A stretch of 64,000 nucleotides of DNA from Nesterenkonia halotolerans (GTDB lineage Bacteria; Actinomycetota; Actinomycetes; Actinomycetales; Micrococcaceae), in assembly GCF_014874065.1 (NCBI RefSeq), contig NZ_JADBEE010000002.1, positions 310,001 to 374,000 on the forward strand, read 5' to 3'. Positions within the stretch are counted from its first letter, which is position 1. Each line of letters begins with the position of its first letter. Below, in pieces: positions 50,896 to 60,331 of this stretch. A program made the position numbers and the translations under genes. A model generated the notes under the pieces. It ran no database searches. It had not been told where the DNA came from and saw only the letters and a program-made list of their open reading frames with translations.

Positions 50896-51945
50896 TCAGT
50901 CCTGCGTGGGCACCACCATCACCGGGACAGTGGAGTGATGGAGCAGCTCCCGGGAGACGGACCCCAGCAGCGCGCTGCGCCAGCCGCTGAGACCCCTGGT
51001 GCCGACCACTGTCAGCTGCACCTGGTCACCCATCTCATGCAGGAGATTCACCGGAAATCCCTCCTGCACGGAGCCCGAGACGGCGAGCTCGGGGAACTGA
51101 GCCTGGATCCACCCGACCTCCACGTCGAGGTCCTTGTTGAGGTCGTCCATGCGGGAGTGGGCCATGGCCTGCTCTCGGGAGGCCAGCTCTGGGTACCACA
51201 ACGCGGCAGTGGTCAGCGGAGGCAGGGCCATCAGCAGCTGAAGGCGCGTGCCGTGACTCAGCGCGGTCCGGGCCGCTTCCACGGCGGCGTTCCGAGAATG
51301 CGGGGAGCCGTCGATGCCGACCACCACGGGCCTGGAATCCTCGGTGCCGAGCGACTCGGGGCCGTCTGCCTCGGTCGATCCTGTCGCGTGGGGCACCACC
51401 ACAGTGGGTGAATGTGAGTGGGCGGGGAGCGCTGCTGCCACGGACCCGAGAATGCGCCCGGTGAATCCTCCGCGACCCCTGCTTCCGACCACACAGAGTT
51501 CGGCGGAACCGGAGAGTCGCACCATCACGCCAGCGGCGTCACCGTGTTCCAACCGGTAGGTGACTTCCCCGGAGTACCCGGAGAGGAGCTTCTTCGCGTC
51601 CTCCAGCACAGCTTCGGTGGCCTTGCGTGCGAGGGTCTGTCCCTGGGGGTCTGGAAAGCTCTCGATATAGCCGCTCACAGCCGGTGCGATGGTGAAAGAG
51701 CTCGTGACGGTCAACGGGAGATCTCGCACGAGCGCTTCACGAGCCGCCCATCGGAGCGCGGCCGTGGCGTTGGCCGAGCCGTCGAATCCGACCAAGATCC
51801 CCAGCGGTCGGGGAGCGCGCGGCTCCTCGCTCGAGGCCGTGGGTGCCGGGGCCGACGAGGTGTGTGCGTCGTGGGTCTGTGCGTCGGAGTTCTGGGCGGA
51901 GTCAGCGGGCTCCGTGGCGGATGTGACGGGAACTTCAGTGTTCAT
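50896..51945 (-). CDS. tandem universal stress protein
   Basis: A 349-residue protein of two Usp domains at about residues 48-190 and 205-345. The ATP loops are GSRGRGGFTGRILGS and GTRGLSGWRSALLGS (G-x2-G-x9-G-S), and each domain opens with GILVGFDGSANATAAL or VVVGIDGSPHSRNAAV. A 45-residue Ser/Thr/Ala-rich disordered N-terminus precedes them. AAGGA stands 7 bases before the ATG. It is a distant paralogue of the protein encoded near 12 kb, with different linkers. Confidence 0.93.
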   Translation of the reverse strand: MNTEVPVTSATEPADSAQNSDAQTHDAHTSSAPAPTASSEEPRAPRPLGILVGFDGSANATAALRWAAREALVRDLPLTVTSSFTIAPAVSGYIESFPDPQGQTLARKATEAVLEDAKKLLSGYSGEVTYRLEHGDAAGVMVRLSGSAELCVVGSRGRGGFTGRILGSVAAALPAHSHSPTVVVPHATGSTEADGPESLGTEDSRPVVVGIDGSPHSRNAAVEAARTALSHGTRLQLLMALPPLTTAALWYPELASREQAMAHSRMDDLNKDLDVEVGWIQAQFPELAVSGSVQEGFPVNLLHEMGDQVQLTVVGTRGLSGWRSALLGSVSRELLHHSTVPVMVVPTQD

Positions 51946-52072
51946 GGCGTCGTCCTTACGCAGATCAGCGGATAGATCCGGTGATCAGACGCCGCAGGCG
52001 ACGGGTGCGTCACCGGTGATCCGAGTCTACGCTCCGTTTTCTACAAGCGGTAGAAAAACTTTCTCGACCCGT

Positions 52073-53665
52073 TCAGCAGTCGGATCTGCCCTCTTGGAGT
52101 TCACCGTCGAGCAGGTATCCATCCACTGCCTCATCCACGCAGGTGTTGCCGGCGCGATAGCCCAGATGGCCTTCACCCTCGCGGACGATGAGAGAGGACT
52201 GGGGGACCATGTCATGCATGTTCTCCGCCCATTCCACCGGAGTGGCAGGGTCACCGGTGGTGCCGATGAACAGAATCTCCTCGGTCTCACTCAGCGCCGG
52301 CTCCCAGGGCTCCGCCACGTTCTCCGCGGGCCACTCCTGGCAGACCACCCCGCGGTGTCCCAGGTACGGACCGAAGGTGGGTGCCTCGTCCGAGACCTCT
52401 TCGAACTCGGCCTCGATCTGTTCGGAGTCCCCAGGCATGGGGTAGTCCAGGCACATCACCGCGGTGAAGGCGAAGGTGTTGATCCAGTCGTAGCTTCCGT
52501 CGGCCTCTCGACCGGCCTGCAGATCGGCGAAGTACTGGAAGGCGGAGAAGTCGTCCTGCTCCAGCGCCAGAGTGAGTGCCTCGGAGAGCACCGGCCAGCT
52601 CTGCCGGTTGTACATCGGGGTGATGAAGCCGCTCACCAGGGTCGAGACATTGATCGTGCGTCCGTCCGCACCCTGGACCGGAGTCTCGTCGACCTCGGCG
52701 AAGAGATCCTGTGTGCTCTGGACCACCTCCTCCGGAGTAGCTCCGGCGGCGCAGTTCTCCTGCTCGGTGCACCACTCCGCGTAGTTCTCCAGGGCATCTT
52801 CGAACCCGAGGGCCTGCTGCTTGTTCAGCTCATGAGCGCTGATGGAGACGTCGAACATGCCGTCGAGCACGAACCGCCCCACCCGCTGCCCATACTGCTC
52901 CGCATAGGTCAGCCCAAGCTTGGTGCCGTAGGAGAAACCGAGGTAGTCCAGCTCCTCCTGACCCAGCGCGGCGCGGATCACGTCCATGTCCCGCGCGGCG
53001 GAGAGCGTGTCCACATGTCCGAGCAGCTCGCCGCTCTCGGCCTCACACTGGGCAGCCAGCTCGGCAGCCGATTCGCGCGCCTCGGTATAGGCCGCCTCGG
53101 TCTCGAGCTGCTCATCGGAGACCTCCTGACGGTAGGCGTCCATCTCGGCGTCGTCCAGGCAGGTCACCGGGGAAGAGCGGTGCACCCCGCGCGGATCGAA
53201 ACCGACGATGTTGTAAGCTTCGATGAGATCCTCGCTGAACGCCGAGGTCAGCGTCTCCGCCACGGTGTCGTAGCCGGAGGAGCCGGGACCACCCGGGTTG
53301 GTCAGCAGGTATTCCTCGTCGCCTCCGGTCTCGGAGCTGATGATGCTGATCTCGAGATCATCACCGGCTCCGGGATCCTCGTAGTCCAGGGGCACGGTGA
53401 CCTCGGCGCACATCATCGTGTCCTCGCAGGAGGTCCACTCCAGCTCCTGCTCGTAGTACTGCGTGTAGTCCTCCGCGTCACCCGGCAGCGCGTCGCTGGG
53501 CACCGAGCTGGCGGTCATCGGCTCTGCCGGGGACTCTCCAGCCGCGCCGTCGTCGGCCGAGTCCGCGCCGCCGGAGGGATCTGCACAGCCCGAAAGCAGC
53601 AGCGCTGAGACTGCGGCCAGACTCGCCAGCCGCAGCGTATGCGGGGAGCGGGGATTCTTAGGCAC
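52073..53665 (-). CDS. secreted alpha/beta-hydrolase lipoprotein, tripeptidyl aminopeptidase-like
   Basis: A 530-residue exported peptidase. The signal peptide ends in SALLLSGC, a lipobox with Cys at about residue 27, followed by a Gly/Ser/Asp tether. The catalytic core has LLTNPGGPGSSGY for the oxyanion hole, YLGFSYGTKLGLTYA with the nucleophilic Ser, and IGTTGDPATPVEWAENM with the acid Asp; GHLGY holds the His. This matches the S33 tripeptidyl aminopeptidases of Streptomyces. The start overlaps the holB stop by 8 bases, a pairing without functional logic. Confidence 0.9.
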   Translation of the reverse strand: MPKNPRSPHTLRLASLAAVSALLLSGCADPSGGADSADDGAAGESPAEPMTASSVPSDALPGDAEDYTQYYEQELEWTSCEDTMMCAEVTVPLDYEDPGAGDDLEISIISSETGGDEEYLLTNPGGPGSSGYDTVAETLTSAFSEDLIEAYNIVGFDPRGVHRSSPVTCLDDAEMDAYRQEVSDEQLETEAAYTEARESAAELAAQCEAESGELLGHVDTLSAARDMDVIRAALGQEELDYLGFSYGTKLGLTYAEQYGQRVGRFVLDGMFDVSISAHELNKQQALGFEDALENYAEWCTEQENCAAGATPEEVVQSTQDLFAEVDETPVQGADGRTINVSTLVSGFITPMYNRQSWPVLSEALTLALEQDDFSAFQYFADLQAGREADGSYDWINTFAFTAVMCLDYPMPGDSEQIEAEFEEVSDEAPTFGPYLGHRGVVCQEWPAENVAEPWEPALSETEEILFIGTTGDPATPVEWAENMHDMVPQSSLIVREGEGHLGYRAGNTCVDEAVDGYLLDGELQEGRSDC

Positions 53666-54815
53666 GGGACCTCCCGGGAAGGAACTGCATCATGAGGGCC
53701 TCCATGGCCAAGAGTGGTGGAACATTCTGCGTGATGCGGGTCCTGGCCGCGTTGATGGCATCCAGGCCTGCGAGCGTCCGCTCCGCGCTGAGCGACTCCG
53801 CGTAGCGGGTCAGCTCCTCGCGGAGATGCTCATTGATCAGCTCCGCGCCGGTGCCCAGCTTCAGGCTCAGCACGTCGCGAAAGACAGCGGTCAGATCGAT
53901 CAGGGCGCGGTCGAGGGAGTCGGCGACGGCGCGCTTGGCCCGCCGCGTGTTCTCCTCCTCGAGCTTCTTGAACTGGCTGCGCAGCTTGGGTGGGATCTTC
54001 TCCTCCGGCTCCAACCCCAAAGAGCGGCGCAGCGAGGACTGCTCCGCGCTGAGCCTGGCCTCCGCAGTGCTCGCGGCGTCGGCCTGGGTCATCTCCACCA
54101 GGCTTCCGGCGGCCTCGATCGCCGCGGAGGAGGAGGTCAGTCGCAGCGGCAGCGTGGCGACCTGCTCACGGCGACTGCGCGCCTCAGGATCCCGGGCAAG
54201 CCGGCGCGCCACACCGATGTGGTTCTGCGAGACGCGCGCGGCGAACTGAGCCTGCTGCTCGTTCAGCCCGTCGCGGGTGGTCAACAGCTGCGCCACGGCC
54301 TCGGTGGGCGGGATCCGCAGGCTCACCAGCCGGCAGCGCGAGCGGATGGTCACCAGAACATCCGCAGGGCTCGGGGCGCAGAGCACCCAGACGGTGTGTG
54401 GGGGAGGCTCCTCGATGGCCTTGAGCAGCACATTCGTGGCGCGCTCGGTCATGCGATCGGCGTCCTCCATCACGATCACCCGCCACCTCGCCCCCTGCGG
54501 CTTCTCCTGCGCGGTGGTGACGAGCTGGCGGACGTCTTCGATCTTGTAGGTGACGTTCTCGGTGGAGACCAGCTTGACCGAGGGGTGGCTCTGCGCCGCG
54601 ACCAGGCGGCAGGACCGGCACTCCCCACACCCGCGGGCGGCGGGTTCCTCCCGGTCACAGTTCAGCGCGGCCGCGAAGGCGCGCGCGGCGTTGGACCGCC
54701 CGGACCCGGGCGGTCCGGTGAACAGCCAGGCATGGGAGGGCGCTCCGGAGCCGGCCGCCTGGCGAAGCTGTTCGACGACGGCGTCCTGCCCGACCAGTTC
54801 GGTGTAGACACTCAT
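53658..54815 (-). CDS. holB: DNA polymerase III subunit delta'
   Basis: HolB is part of the clamp-loader complex. The 385-residue protein has an AAA+ domain with GPPGSGRSNAARAFA (Walker A), a zinc motif CGECRSC, VIVMEDADRMTERATNVLLK (Walker B and sensor region) and VTIRSRCRLVSLR (sensor 1 and SRC motif), followed by a helical C-terminal collar. The Walker A Lys is replaced by Arg (GSGRS), consistent with a subunit that does not hydrolyse ATP. Its start overlaps the tmk stop by 4 bases, the usual tmk-holB pair. Confidence 0.92.
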   Translation of the reverse strand: MSVYTELVGQDAVVEQLRQAAGSGAPSHAWLFTGPPGSGRSNAARAFAAALNCDREEPAARGCGECRSCRLVAAQSHPSVKLVSTENVTYKIEDVRQLVTTAQEKPQGARWRVIVMEDADRMTERATNVLLKAIEEPPPHTVWVLCAPSPADVLVTIRSRCRLVSLRIPPTEAVAQLLTTRDGLNEQQAQFAARVSQNHIGVARRLARDPEARSRREQVATLPLRLTSSSAAIEAAGSLVEMTQADAASTAEARLSAEQSSLRRSLGLEPEEKIPPKLRSQFKKLEEENTRRAKRAVADSLDRALIDLTAVFRDVLSLKLGTGAELINEHLREELTRYAESLSAERTLAGLDAINAARTRITQNVPPLLAMEALMMQFLPGRSRA

Positions 54816-55450
54816 GGGCTGAGCAGCTCCTGCACTCGGACGCGGATCTCGGCCTGGATGCTCTCCGGCGCGTCTGCTGCCTGCAGCACCAGATACCGCT
54901 GCGGGTCCGCCTCGGCGCGCGCCAGGAACGCGGCGCGCAGACGCTCATGGAAGGCATCCTCGGCAGATTCGATGCGATCCGAATCCCCGTCCCGGCCCTC
55001 ACGCCGCGCACGGGCCGCGGCGGGCTCGATGTCCAGCACCACGGTCAGATCGGGCTGCAGGCCTCCGGTGGCGAACGCGTTCACCTCGGCCACCGCCTCG
55101 GCCCCAAGCTGACGCCCCACGCCCTGATACGCCACGGAGGAATCCACATAGCGGTCACAGAGCACGAAGCGGCCGGCCTCGAGGGCGGGCTCGATGCGCT
55201 GGACCACATGCGCCGCCCGGGAGGCGGCGAAGAGCAGCGCCTCGGTGCGGGGGTCCACCTCGCCCTGGCCGTGTTCAAGCACCAGCGAGCGGATGCGCTC
55301 CCCGATGGGAGTGCCTCCGGGTTCGCGGGTGCGCTCGTAGGGGAGGGAGCGCTCGCGGAACCAGGACTCCAGGAGGGTGAGCTGGGTGGTCTTTCCGGCG
55401 CCGTCGCCGCCTTCGAAGGCGATGAATCCACCGCGTCTGATCTGGTTCAC
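54812..55450 (-). CDS. tmk: thymidylate kinase
   Basis: Tmk phosphorylates dTMP to dTDP with ATP. The 212-residue protein has the P-loop FEGGDGAGKTTQLTLL, the DRx-type motif VLCDRYVDSSVAYQG with the substrate-binding Asp and Arg, and a LID region EPAAARARREGRDG rich in Arg. TAGGCT ends 6 bases before the GTG at 55450, so it is probably leaderless, although GGGAGG directly precedes the GTG. It heads the tmk-holB-peptidase operon and is divergent from the trans-sulfuration gene, 81 bp away. Confidence 0.93.
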   Translation of the reverse strand: MNQIRRGGFIAFEGGDGAGKTTQLTLLESWFRERSLPYERTREPGGTPIGERIRSLVLEHGQGEVDPRTEALLFAASRAAHVVQRIEPALEAGRFVLCDRYVDSSVAYQGVGRQLGAEAVAEVNAFATGGLQPDLTVVLDIEPAAARARREGRDGDSDRIESAEDAFHERLRAAFLARAEADPQRYLVLQAADAPESIQAEIRVRVQELLSP

Positions 55451-55531
55451 CCTCCCAGCCTACCTAGCAGCACAGACACCTCACTGCGCGGAACACCAGG
55501 GCGGTGACCTGTGCTGGGGTAGCGTAGCCGT

Positions 55532-56824
55532 GTGAACCAGCGCGAACGCACCTTCGTGGTCAGCGCGGGCCGTGGTGCCCACGCTCCGAACCAGCCTGTC
55601 AACATGCCCGTGGACTTCACCTCCACCTACTCCTACCGGCCAGGGGTGCCTGCGGCGATGGACTACGCCCGGGAAGGCATGCCCTCCTGGGAGCCACTGG
55701 AGGAGCTGCTCGCACAGCTCGAAGCCGGCACCCGGTCCAGCTACCGCGCGCAGGGCTTCGTCACCACCGCCGAGGACCATCCGGTCCAGGTGCTGCCAGG
55801 GCTGCTGTTCTCCTCGGGCATGGCCGCCATCTCCGCGGTCGTGCACCTGCTCGCCCCGGGCAGCCATCTGGTGATGCCGCGGCACAGCTATATGGGCTTC
55901 TCCGCGCTGGCCCAGCAGATGGCAGACCAGGGAGTGCTGACCCTGCACCGCGTGGACATCGCCGACACCGAGCAGGTCACCACCACGCTGCATGACGTCT
56001 CCACGCTGGCGAGCGCTCAGGACGCGCAGGTGATGCTCTGGATCGAATCGCCGACCAACCCGATGCTCGAGGTCGCCGACCTCCCGGCGCTGCTCGCCGC
56101 CGCGAAGAAGCGTGGCGTGCTCACAGCCGTGGACAACACCTTCGCCACTCCGCTGCGCCAGCGCCCGCTCAAGCACGGCGCGGATGTGGTGGTGCACTCG
56201 GTCACCAAGTTCCTCTCCGGGCACTCCGACCTCATCATGGGGGCCGCGATCACCGGCGACTCAGAGATCCACCGGCGCCTGCACACGCACCGCACCCTGC
56301 ACGGCGCCATCCCCGGACCGATGGAGGTCTACCTGGCGCTGCGCGGCGTACGCACCCTCGCGGTGCGCCTCGACGCCTCCGAATCCAACGCGGGGGAGCT
56401 GGCCCGCCGCCTGGACGAGCTCAGCCGCCAGGCGGGGCTTCCGCTGCGCAAGGTCAACTACCCGGGCCTTCCCGCCCACCCGCAGCATGAGCGGGCCGCG
56501 GCTCAGCTCGGAGGATTCGGCGCGATCCTGACGATCGAGGTCGACGCCGATCAGCCCGGCGCCACTGGCACACGGACCGAGGCCGAGGTGGCCGACGCCG
56601 TGCTCAGCGCCCTCGAGCTCTGGACCCCCGCGACGAGTCTTGGCGGAGTGGAGTCGCTCGCGGAGCGTCGTCGTCGTCATCCTGGGGAACCCGCCTCGGT
56701 GCCCGATGGACTCATCCGGCTCTCGGTGGGCATCGAAGACGTCGAAGATCTCTTCGCCGACCTGCTCAATGCGCTGCGCACCGCCGCGGTCGCAGACCCG
56801 TCAGATGCGGACCCCATCCGATAG
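55532..56824 (+). CDS. PLP-dependent trans-sulfuration enzyme (cystathionine gamma-synthase/lyase family)
   Basis: A 430-residue Cys/Met-metabolism PLP enzyme. [17 protein letters not shown] binds the cofactor phosphate, [15 protein letters not shown] and [16 protein letters not shown] hold the conserved Asp, and [16 protein letters not shown] contains the Schiff-base Lys. The pattern fits cystathionine gamma-synthase (metB) or lyase; the C-terminal residues that separate them are not decisive here. TAGCGT ends 6 bases before the GTG at 55532, a leaderless start. The DUF2516 gene follows 9 bp later with its own -10 element. Confidence 0.88.
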   Translation: MNQRERTFVVSAGRGAHAPNQPVNMPVDFTSTYSYRPGVPAAMDYAREGMPSWEPLEELLAQLEAGTRSSYRAQGFVTTAEDHPVQVLPGLLFSSGMAAISAVVHLLAPGSHLVMPRHSYMGFSALAQQMADQGVLTLHRVDIADTEQVTTTLHDVSTLASAQDAQVMLWIESPTNPMLEVADLPALLAAAKKRGVLTAVDNTFATPLRQRPLKHGADVVVHSVTKFLSGHSDLIMGAAITGDSEIHRRLHTHRTLHGAIPGPMEVYLALRGVRTLAVRLDASESNAGELARRLDELSRQAGLPLRKVNYPGLPAHPQHERAAAQLGGFGAILTIEVDADQPGATGTRTEAEVADAVLSALELWTPATSLGGVESLAERRRRHPGEPASVPDGLIRLSVGIEDVEDLFADLLNALRTAAVADPSDADPIR

Positions 56825-56833
56825 CATCGAGAC

Positions 56834-57142
56834 ATGGCTTCCTTCTCCAGCATCTGGCTGTTCGTCCTCCAGACCGAGCAGCTGATCCAGCTCGCGTTCG
56901 CCTTTGGGTGCCTGATCGTGGCCGTGGTCGCACTCATCAAGTGCATCCCCAAGAATGCGCAGCGTTTCGACATCGCGTTCAAGCGCACCAAAGGCTTCTG
57001 GCTGGGCATGACGGGCGGCGCCGTCGTCCTGGCCCTGCTCGGCGCGCTCGGCAGCACCCCCTTCGGCCTGATCTTCCCGGTGGCCGCCGCGTGCATGGCG
57101 ATGGTCTACCTGACCGACGTCAACCCTGCCGTCTCCGAGTGA
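56834..57142 (+). CDS. DUF2516-family membrane protein
   Basis: A 102-residue protein with three hydrophobic segments, about residues 20-40, 55-72 and 78-95, and basic loops [10 protein letters not shown] and AFKRTKGFW. The N-terminus [20 protein letters not shown] with VALIKC is the family pattern of DUF2516, which is restricted to actinobacteria and of unknown function. TAGCAT ends 6 bases before the ATG, so it is leaderless. gpmA lies 73 bp downstream. Confidence 0.85.
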   Translation: MASFSSIWLFVLQTEQLIQLAFAFGCLIVAVVALIKCIPKNAQRFDIAFKRTKGFWLGMTGGAVVLALLGALGSTPFGLIFPVAAACMAMVYLTDVNPAVSE

Positions 57143-57215
57143 GCTGAGGCCCGAACGCTCCGCGCGGGCCGCCCCGACCCTCGCCACCCCGACTCCGAAA
57201 GGGAGACATACTCCT

Positions 57216-57962
57216 ATGGCCTATGACCTGATCCTGCTCCGCCACGGGCAGAGCGACTGGAACGAGAAGAACCTCTTCACCGGCTGGGTGGATGTCCAGC
57301 TGACCGCCCTCGGACGCGAAGAGGCCGCCCGCGGCGGCGAGCTGCTCAAAGAGCACAAGCTGCTCCCGGACGTGGTGCACACCTCGCTGCTGCAGCGCGC
57401 GATCACCACCTCACACCTCGCGCTGGAGGCCGCTGATCGGCTCTGGATCCCGGTCAAGCGGGACTGGCGCCTGAACGAGCGCCACTACGGCGCGCTGCAG
57501 GGCAAGAACAAGGCCGAGACGTTGGAGCAGTACGGCGAGGACCAGTTCATGACCTGGCGCCGCTCCTATGACACTCCGCCGCCGGAGATCGCCGCCGATG
57601 ACGAGTTCTCCCAGGTGGGGGATCCGCGCTACGCCGATCTGGGTGACGCCGCGCCGCGCACCGAGTGCCTCAAGGACGTCGTGGACCGGATGCTTCCCTA
57701 CTGGGAGTCCTCCGTGGTCCCGGACCTCCGCGAGAACAAGACGGTGCTGCTGGCAGCGCACGGCAATTCGCTGCGCGCCCTGGTCAAGTACCTCGACGGC
57801 ATCTCCGACGAGGACATCGCCGGGCTGAACATCCCCACCGGCATCCCGCTGCACTACCAGCTGGATGAGGATCTGAAGCCGCTGAACCCGGGCGGCACCT
57901 ACCTGGACCCGGAGGCCGCCAAGGACGCGATCCACGCGGTCGCGAACCAGGGCAAGAAGTAG
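57216..57962 (+). CDS. gpmA: 2,3-bisphosphoglycerate-dependent phosphoglycerate mutase
   Basis: GpmA interconverts 3- and 2-phosphoglycerate in glycolysis and gluconeogenesis. The 248-residue enzyme has [20 protein letters not shown] with the phosphorylated His, [16 protein letters not shown], and [18 protein letters not shown] with the second His; the C-terminal [12 protein letters not shown] is standard. GGGAG lies 9 bases before the ATG. A strong terminator follows at once, and then an unusual repeat region. PEPCK in the same window needs this enzyme in gluconeogenesis. Confidence 0.96.
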   Translation: MAYDLILLRHGQSDWNEKNLFTGWVDVQLTALGREEAARGGELLKEHKLLPDVVHTSLLQRAITTSHLALEAADRLWIPVKRDWRLNERHYGALQGKNKAETLEQYGEDQFMTWRRSYDTPPPEIAADDEFSQVGDPRYADLGDAAPRTECLKDVVDRMLPYWESSVVPDLRENKTVLLAAHGNSLRALVKYLDGISDEDIAGLNIPTGIPLHYQLDEDLKPLNPGGTYLDPEAAKDAIHAVANQGKK

Positions 57963-57973
57963 CTCACGCACGA

Positions 57974-58012
57974 CGAAGCCCCCTCAGCCATGGACGGCTG
58001 AGGGGGCTTCGT
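57974..58012 (+). terminator. gpmA: terminator of gpmA
   Basis: GAAGCCCCCTCAGCC and GGCTGAGGGGGCTTC form a perfect 15-bp stem around ATGGAC, 13 bases after the stop. TTCGTGC follows. This is the strongest simple hairpin in the window. Confidence 0.9.
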
Positions 58013-58020
58013 GCACCCAG

Positions 58021-58110
58021 CGGGAGGCGGCTTCCCTCATGCGGCGGGAGGCGGCTTCCCTCATGCGGCGGGAGGCGGCTCCCCTCATGCAGCGGGAGGC
58101 GGCTCCCCCC
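58021..58110 (+). repeat. 24-bp tandem repeat, about four copies
   Basis: The unit CGGGAGGCGGCTTCCCTCAT plus GCGG occurs with starts at 58021, 58045, 58069 and 58093, an exact 24-bp period, with a few substitutions (TT to TC, GCGG to GCAG). Because 24 is divisible by three, the frames are open in several directions, but no codon bias, start or neighbour supports coding. It lies between the gpmA terminator and the palindrome at 58111. Confidence 0.9.
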
Positions 58111-58190
58111 CCCCATCCATTGGGCGCAAATCGTCGAAATAGGCGCCGCGTGGCGGGCTTTAAGCGACGATTTCTGCCCAATGGATGGGG
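58111..58190. repeat. large intergenic inverted repeat (80 bp)
   Basis: Arms 58111-58136 and 58165-58190: CCCCATCCATTGGGC answers GCCCAATGGATGGGG exactly, then a 2-by-2 mismatch, then AAATCGTCG answers CGACGATTT. The loop is 28 nt. It lies between gpmA and convergent phoU, beyond gpmA's own terminator. No T-tract follows. Same design as the elements at 3801 and 37939. Confidence 0.88.
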
Positions 58191-58242
58191 CGCGGCCTGG
58201 GGCGCGGCTCGGCGCGCGGCGTGGGGCGCGGCTGAGCGAGGA

Positions 58243-58896
58243 TCAGTGCTCGCGGGAGTCCCAGGAGCCGGTCACCAGATAGTCGACCTTGTTCGCCACG
58301 GCGACCGCGTGATCGCCGTAGCGCTCGAAGAAGCGGCTGACCAGACTGGAGTCCACGCTGGTGGCGGGGCTCTGCTGCCAGTCCTCGGCGGCCACGATGG
58401 TGAACACCGAGGCATGCAGATCGTTGAGCTGCTCGTTGAGCGCATGGATCTCCGCCACCAGATGCAGCTCGCGGGTCTCCAGCAGCGTGATCAGCCGGGC
58501 CGAGATCTGCGTGGTGAGCTTCGCCATCTTGTCGAAGACCGGGTGCAGCGCATCCGGGGCGACCCGGTCCGGGTAGCGCATGCGCGCCAGCTGGGCGATG
58601 TGCCGGGCAAGGTCGCCCATCCGCTCCAGCGAGGTGCTCATCCGCAGGGCGCCGACGATCATCCGCAGGTCAGAGGCCACCGGACCCTGCAGCGCCAGCA
58701 GTTCGATGGCCTTCTCGTCCAGCTCCACCTGGAGCCGGTCGATCTGCGCATCGGCCGCGATGACCTCCTCTGCAAGCTGCAGGTCGGTGGTGTCGAAGGC
58801 GGTGTAGGCCTTCTCCATCGCCGCATGGACCAGGGTGGTGATCTGGATCAGCTGCTCACCAAGGTTGATGAGGTCTGCCTGAAAGAGCTTTCGCAC
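58243..58896 (-). CDS. phoU: phosphate signalling complex protein PhoU
   Basis: PhoU links the Pst phosphate transporter to the SenX3-RegX3 system and keeps it off when phosphate is plentiful. The 217-residue protein is two three-helix bundles: LEEVIAADAQIDRLQVEL-like helices in each half, with E-D-x-x-D metal-site patterns (LAEEVIAADAQID, RFFERYGDHAVAVANKV). The GTG at 58896 is preceded by AAAGGA at 8-10 bases; an ATG 39 bases upstream is an alternative. It is divergent from senX3, as in mycobacteria. Confidence 0.9.
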   Translation of the reverse strand: MRKLFQADLINLGEQLIQITTLVHAAMEKAYTAFDTTDLQLAEEVIAADAQIDRLQVELDEKAIELLALQGPVASDLRMIVGALRMSTSLERMGDLARHIAQLARMRYPDRVAPDALHPVFDKMAKLTTQISARLITLLETRELHLVAEIHALNEQLNDLHASVFTIVAAEDWQQSPATSVDSSLVSRFFERYGDHAVAVANKVDYLVTGSWDSREH

Positions 58897-59065
58897 GTGT
58901 TTGCGTTCCTTTCGCGCCGTGGAGTATCCCGACATTGAATCCTCGCTGGGACAGATGACGCGACCAAAGTGAACAGTCGACGCGAAGGTGAACGCTGGTT
59001 GAACCCTGAGGGCCGGTTCCGGCAAATGGCGGGATGCGCGGTGGGGCGGGCCTAAGCTGTAGGGC

Positions 59066-60331
59066 GTGGATCCCCTGCTCATCGCCGCACTCGCCGGCGT
59101 CGTCGGCCTGGCCCTTGGCGTCGTGGGCATGTACGCGTTTCGTGTCAGCGAGAAACAGCGCGCCTCCGGCATCGACGTGGACGAGCCTTCCATGCCTGCC
59201 GGCGCCACCGAGGTGCTCGCCTCACTGGGGCTGGCCTACATCGTCGTGGACACCGTCGACGGCGTGGTGCGCGCCAATCCCGCCGCCTACGCCTTCGGAC
59301 TGGTCCGTGGTCATACCGTGGTGCACCAGCAGCTGCTGAAGCTGACCGCTCGGGTCCGCGGGGACGGCGTGATCATCGATCAGGAGCATGAGCTGGCCCG
59401 CGGGCTGCAGGGGGAGACCTCGCTGGTGGTGCACCTGCGGGTGGCGCCGCTGGGCGATGAATACATCCTGGTGCTCGCCGATGATCGCACCGAGTTCTCC
59501 CGCATCGAGGCGGTGCGCAATGACTTCGTCGCCAACGTCTCCCATGAGCTGAAGACCCCGGTCGGGGCGATCTCGCTGCTGGCCGAGACGATCGAGGACG
59601 CGGCCGACGACGACGTCGCCGTCCGCCGATTCACCCAACGCCTGCATAAGGAGTCCCGACGGCTGGCCGCGCTGGTCCAGGACATCATCGAACTCTCCCG
59701 CGTGCAGGGAAAGAACGTGGTCCATGCCGGGCGCCCGGTGGATCTCGAAGACGTCATCGCCGACGCCGCCGACCGCTCCAGGCTGCCCGCCGAGTCCAAG
59801 AACATCGAGCTCAAGATCGGCGGCACGCTGCCGCACCGCGTCCACGGGGACGCCGACCAGCTGGCCATGGCCTTCCGAAACCTGATCGACAACGCCGTGC
59901 GCTACTCCCCGGAATCCACCCGGGTCGGCATCGGGCTCTCCAGCCGGGACGGGATCGCCCAGGTGACCGTCACCGACCAGGGGATCGGCATCGCCAAGGA
60001 GGACCAGGAGCGGATCTTCGAGCGCTTCTACCGGGTCGACGCCGCCCGCTCCCGGCAGACCGGAGGCACTGGACTGGGCCTGAGCATCGTCAAACACGTC
60101 ATCACCAACCACGGCGGCGAAGTCGCCCTGTGGTCCCAGCGCGGGAGGGGCTCCACGTTCACCGTGCGCCTGCCCGAGCTGGACGAGAGCCTCGACACCC
60201 TCGAAGGCCTCGGCCGCGGCCTGGGCCAGCTCGAGGACGCAGCCGAACACCCCGCAGCATCACGTCCTGCATCGAGTCACAGTGCAGACAATCCGGCTCC
60301 CACTCGGGCCGGCGAAGGAGGAAACGCGTGA
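59066..60331 (+). CDS. senX3: sensor histidine kinase SenX3
   Basis: A 421-residue kinase of the phosphate-starvation system. One N-terminal membrane helix (about 3-24) is followed by a PAS-like domain (about 45-140), then FVANVSHELKTPVGAISLLA with phospho-acceptor His160, and a C-terminal ATPase domain with FRNLIDNAVRYSPES (N box), VTVTDQGIGIAKEDQERIFE (G1 and F box) and GGTGLGLSIVKHV (G2). TAAGCT ends 7 bases before the GTG, a leaderless start. A Ser/Ala-rich tail of about 40 residues is added. regX3 follows with a 4-base overlap. Confidence 0.95.
   Translation: MDPLLIAALAGVVGLALGVVGMYAFRVSEKQRASGIDVDEPSMPAGATEVLASLGLAYIVVDTVDGVVRANPAAYAFGLVRGHTVVHQQLLKLTARVRGDGVIIDQEHELARGLQGETSLVVHLRVAPLGDEYILVLADDRTEFSRIEAVRNDFVANVSHELKTPVGAISLLAETIEDAADDDVAVRRFTQRLHKESRRLAALVQDIIELSRVQGKNVVHAGRPVDLEDVIADAADRSRLPAESKNIELKIGGTLPHRVHGDADQLAMAFRNLIDNAVRYSPESTRVGIGLSSRDGIAQVTVTDQGIGIAKEDQERIFERFYRVDAARSRQTGGTGLGLSIVKHVITNHGGEVALWSQRGRGSTFTVRLPELDESLDTLEGLGRGLGQLEDAAEHPAASRPASSHSADNPAPTRAGEGGNA

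Noticed and set aside
51689..53608. Long open frame opposite the peptidase
   Set aside because: A shadow of the alpha/beta hydrolase, which has a signal peptide and a full catalytic triad.
58039..58938. Reading frame through the 24-bp repeats (MRREAASL-type repeats) into phoU antisense
   Set aside because: The frame exists because the repeat length is divisible by three. It has no start context and continues antisense through phoU.
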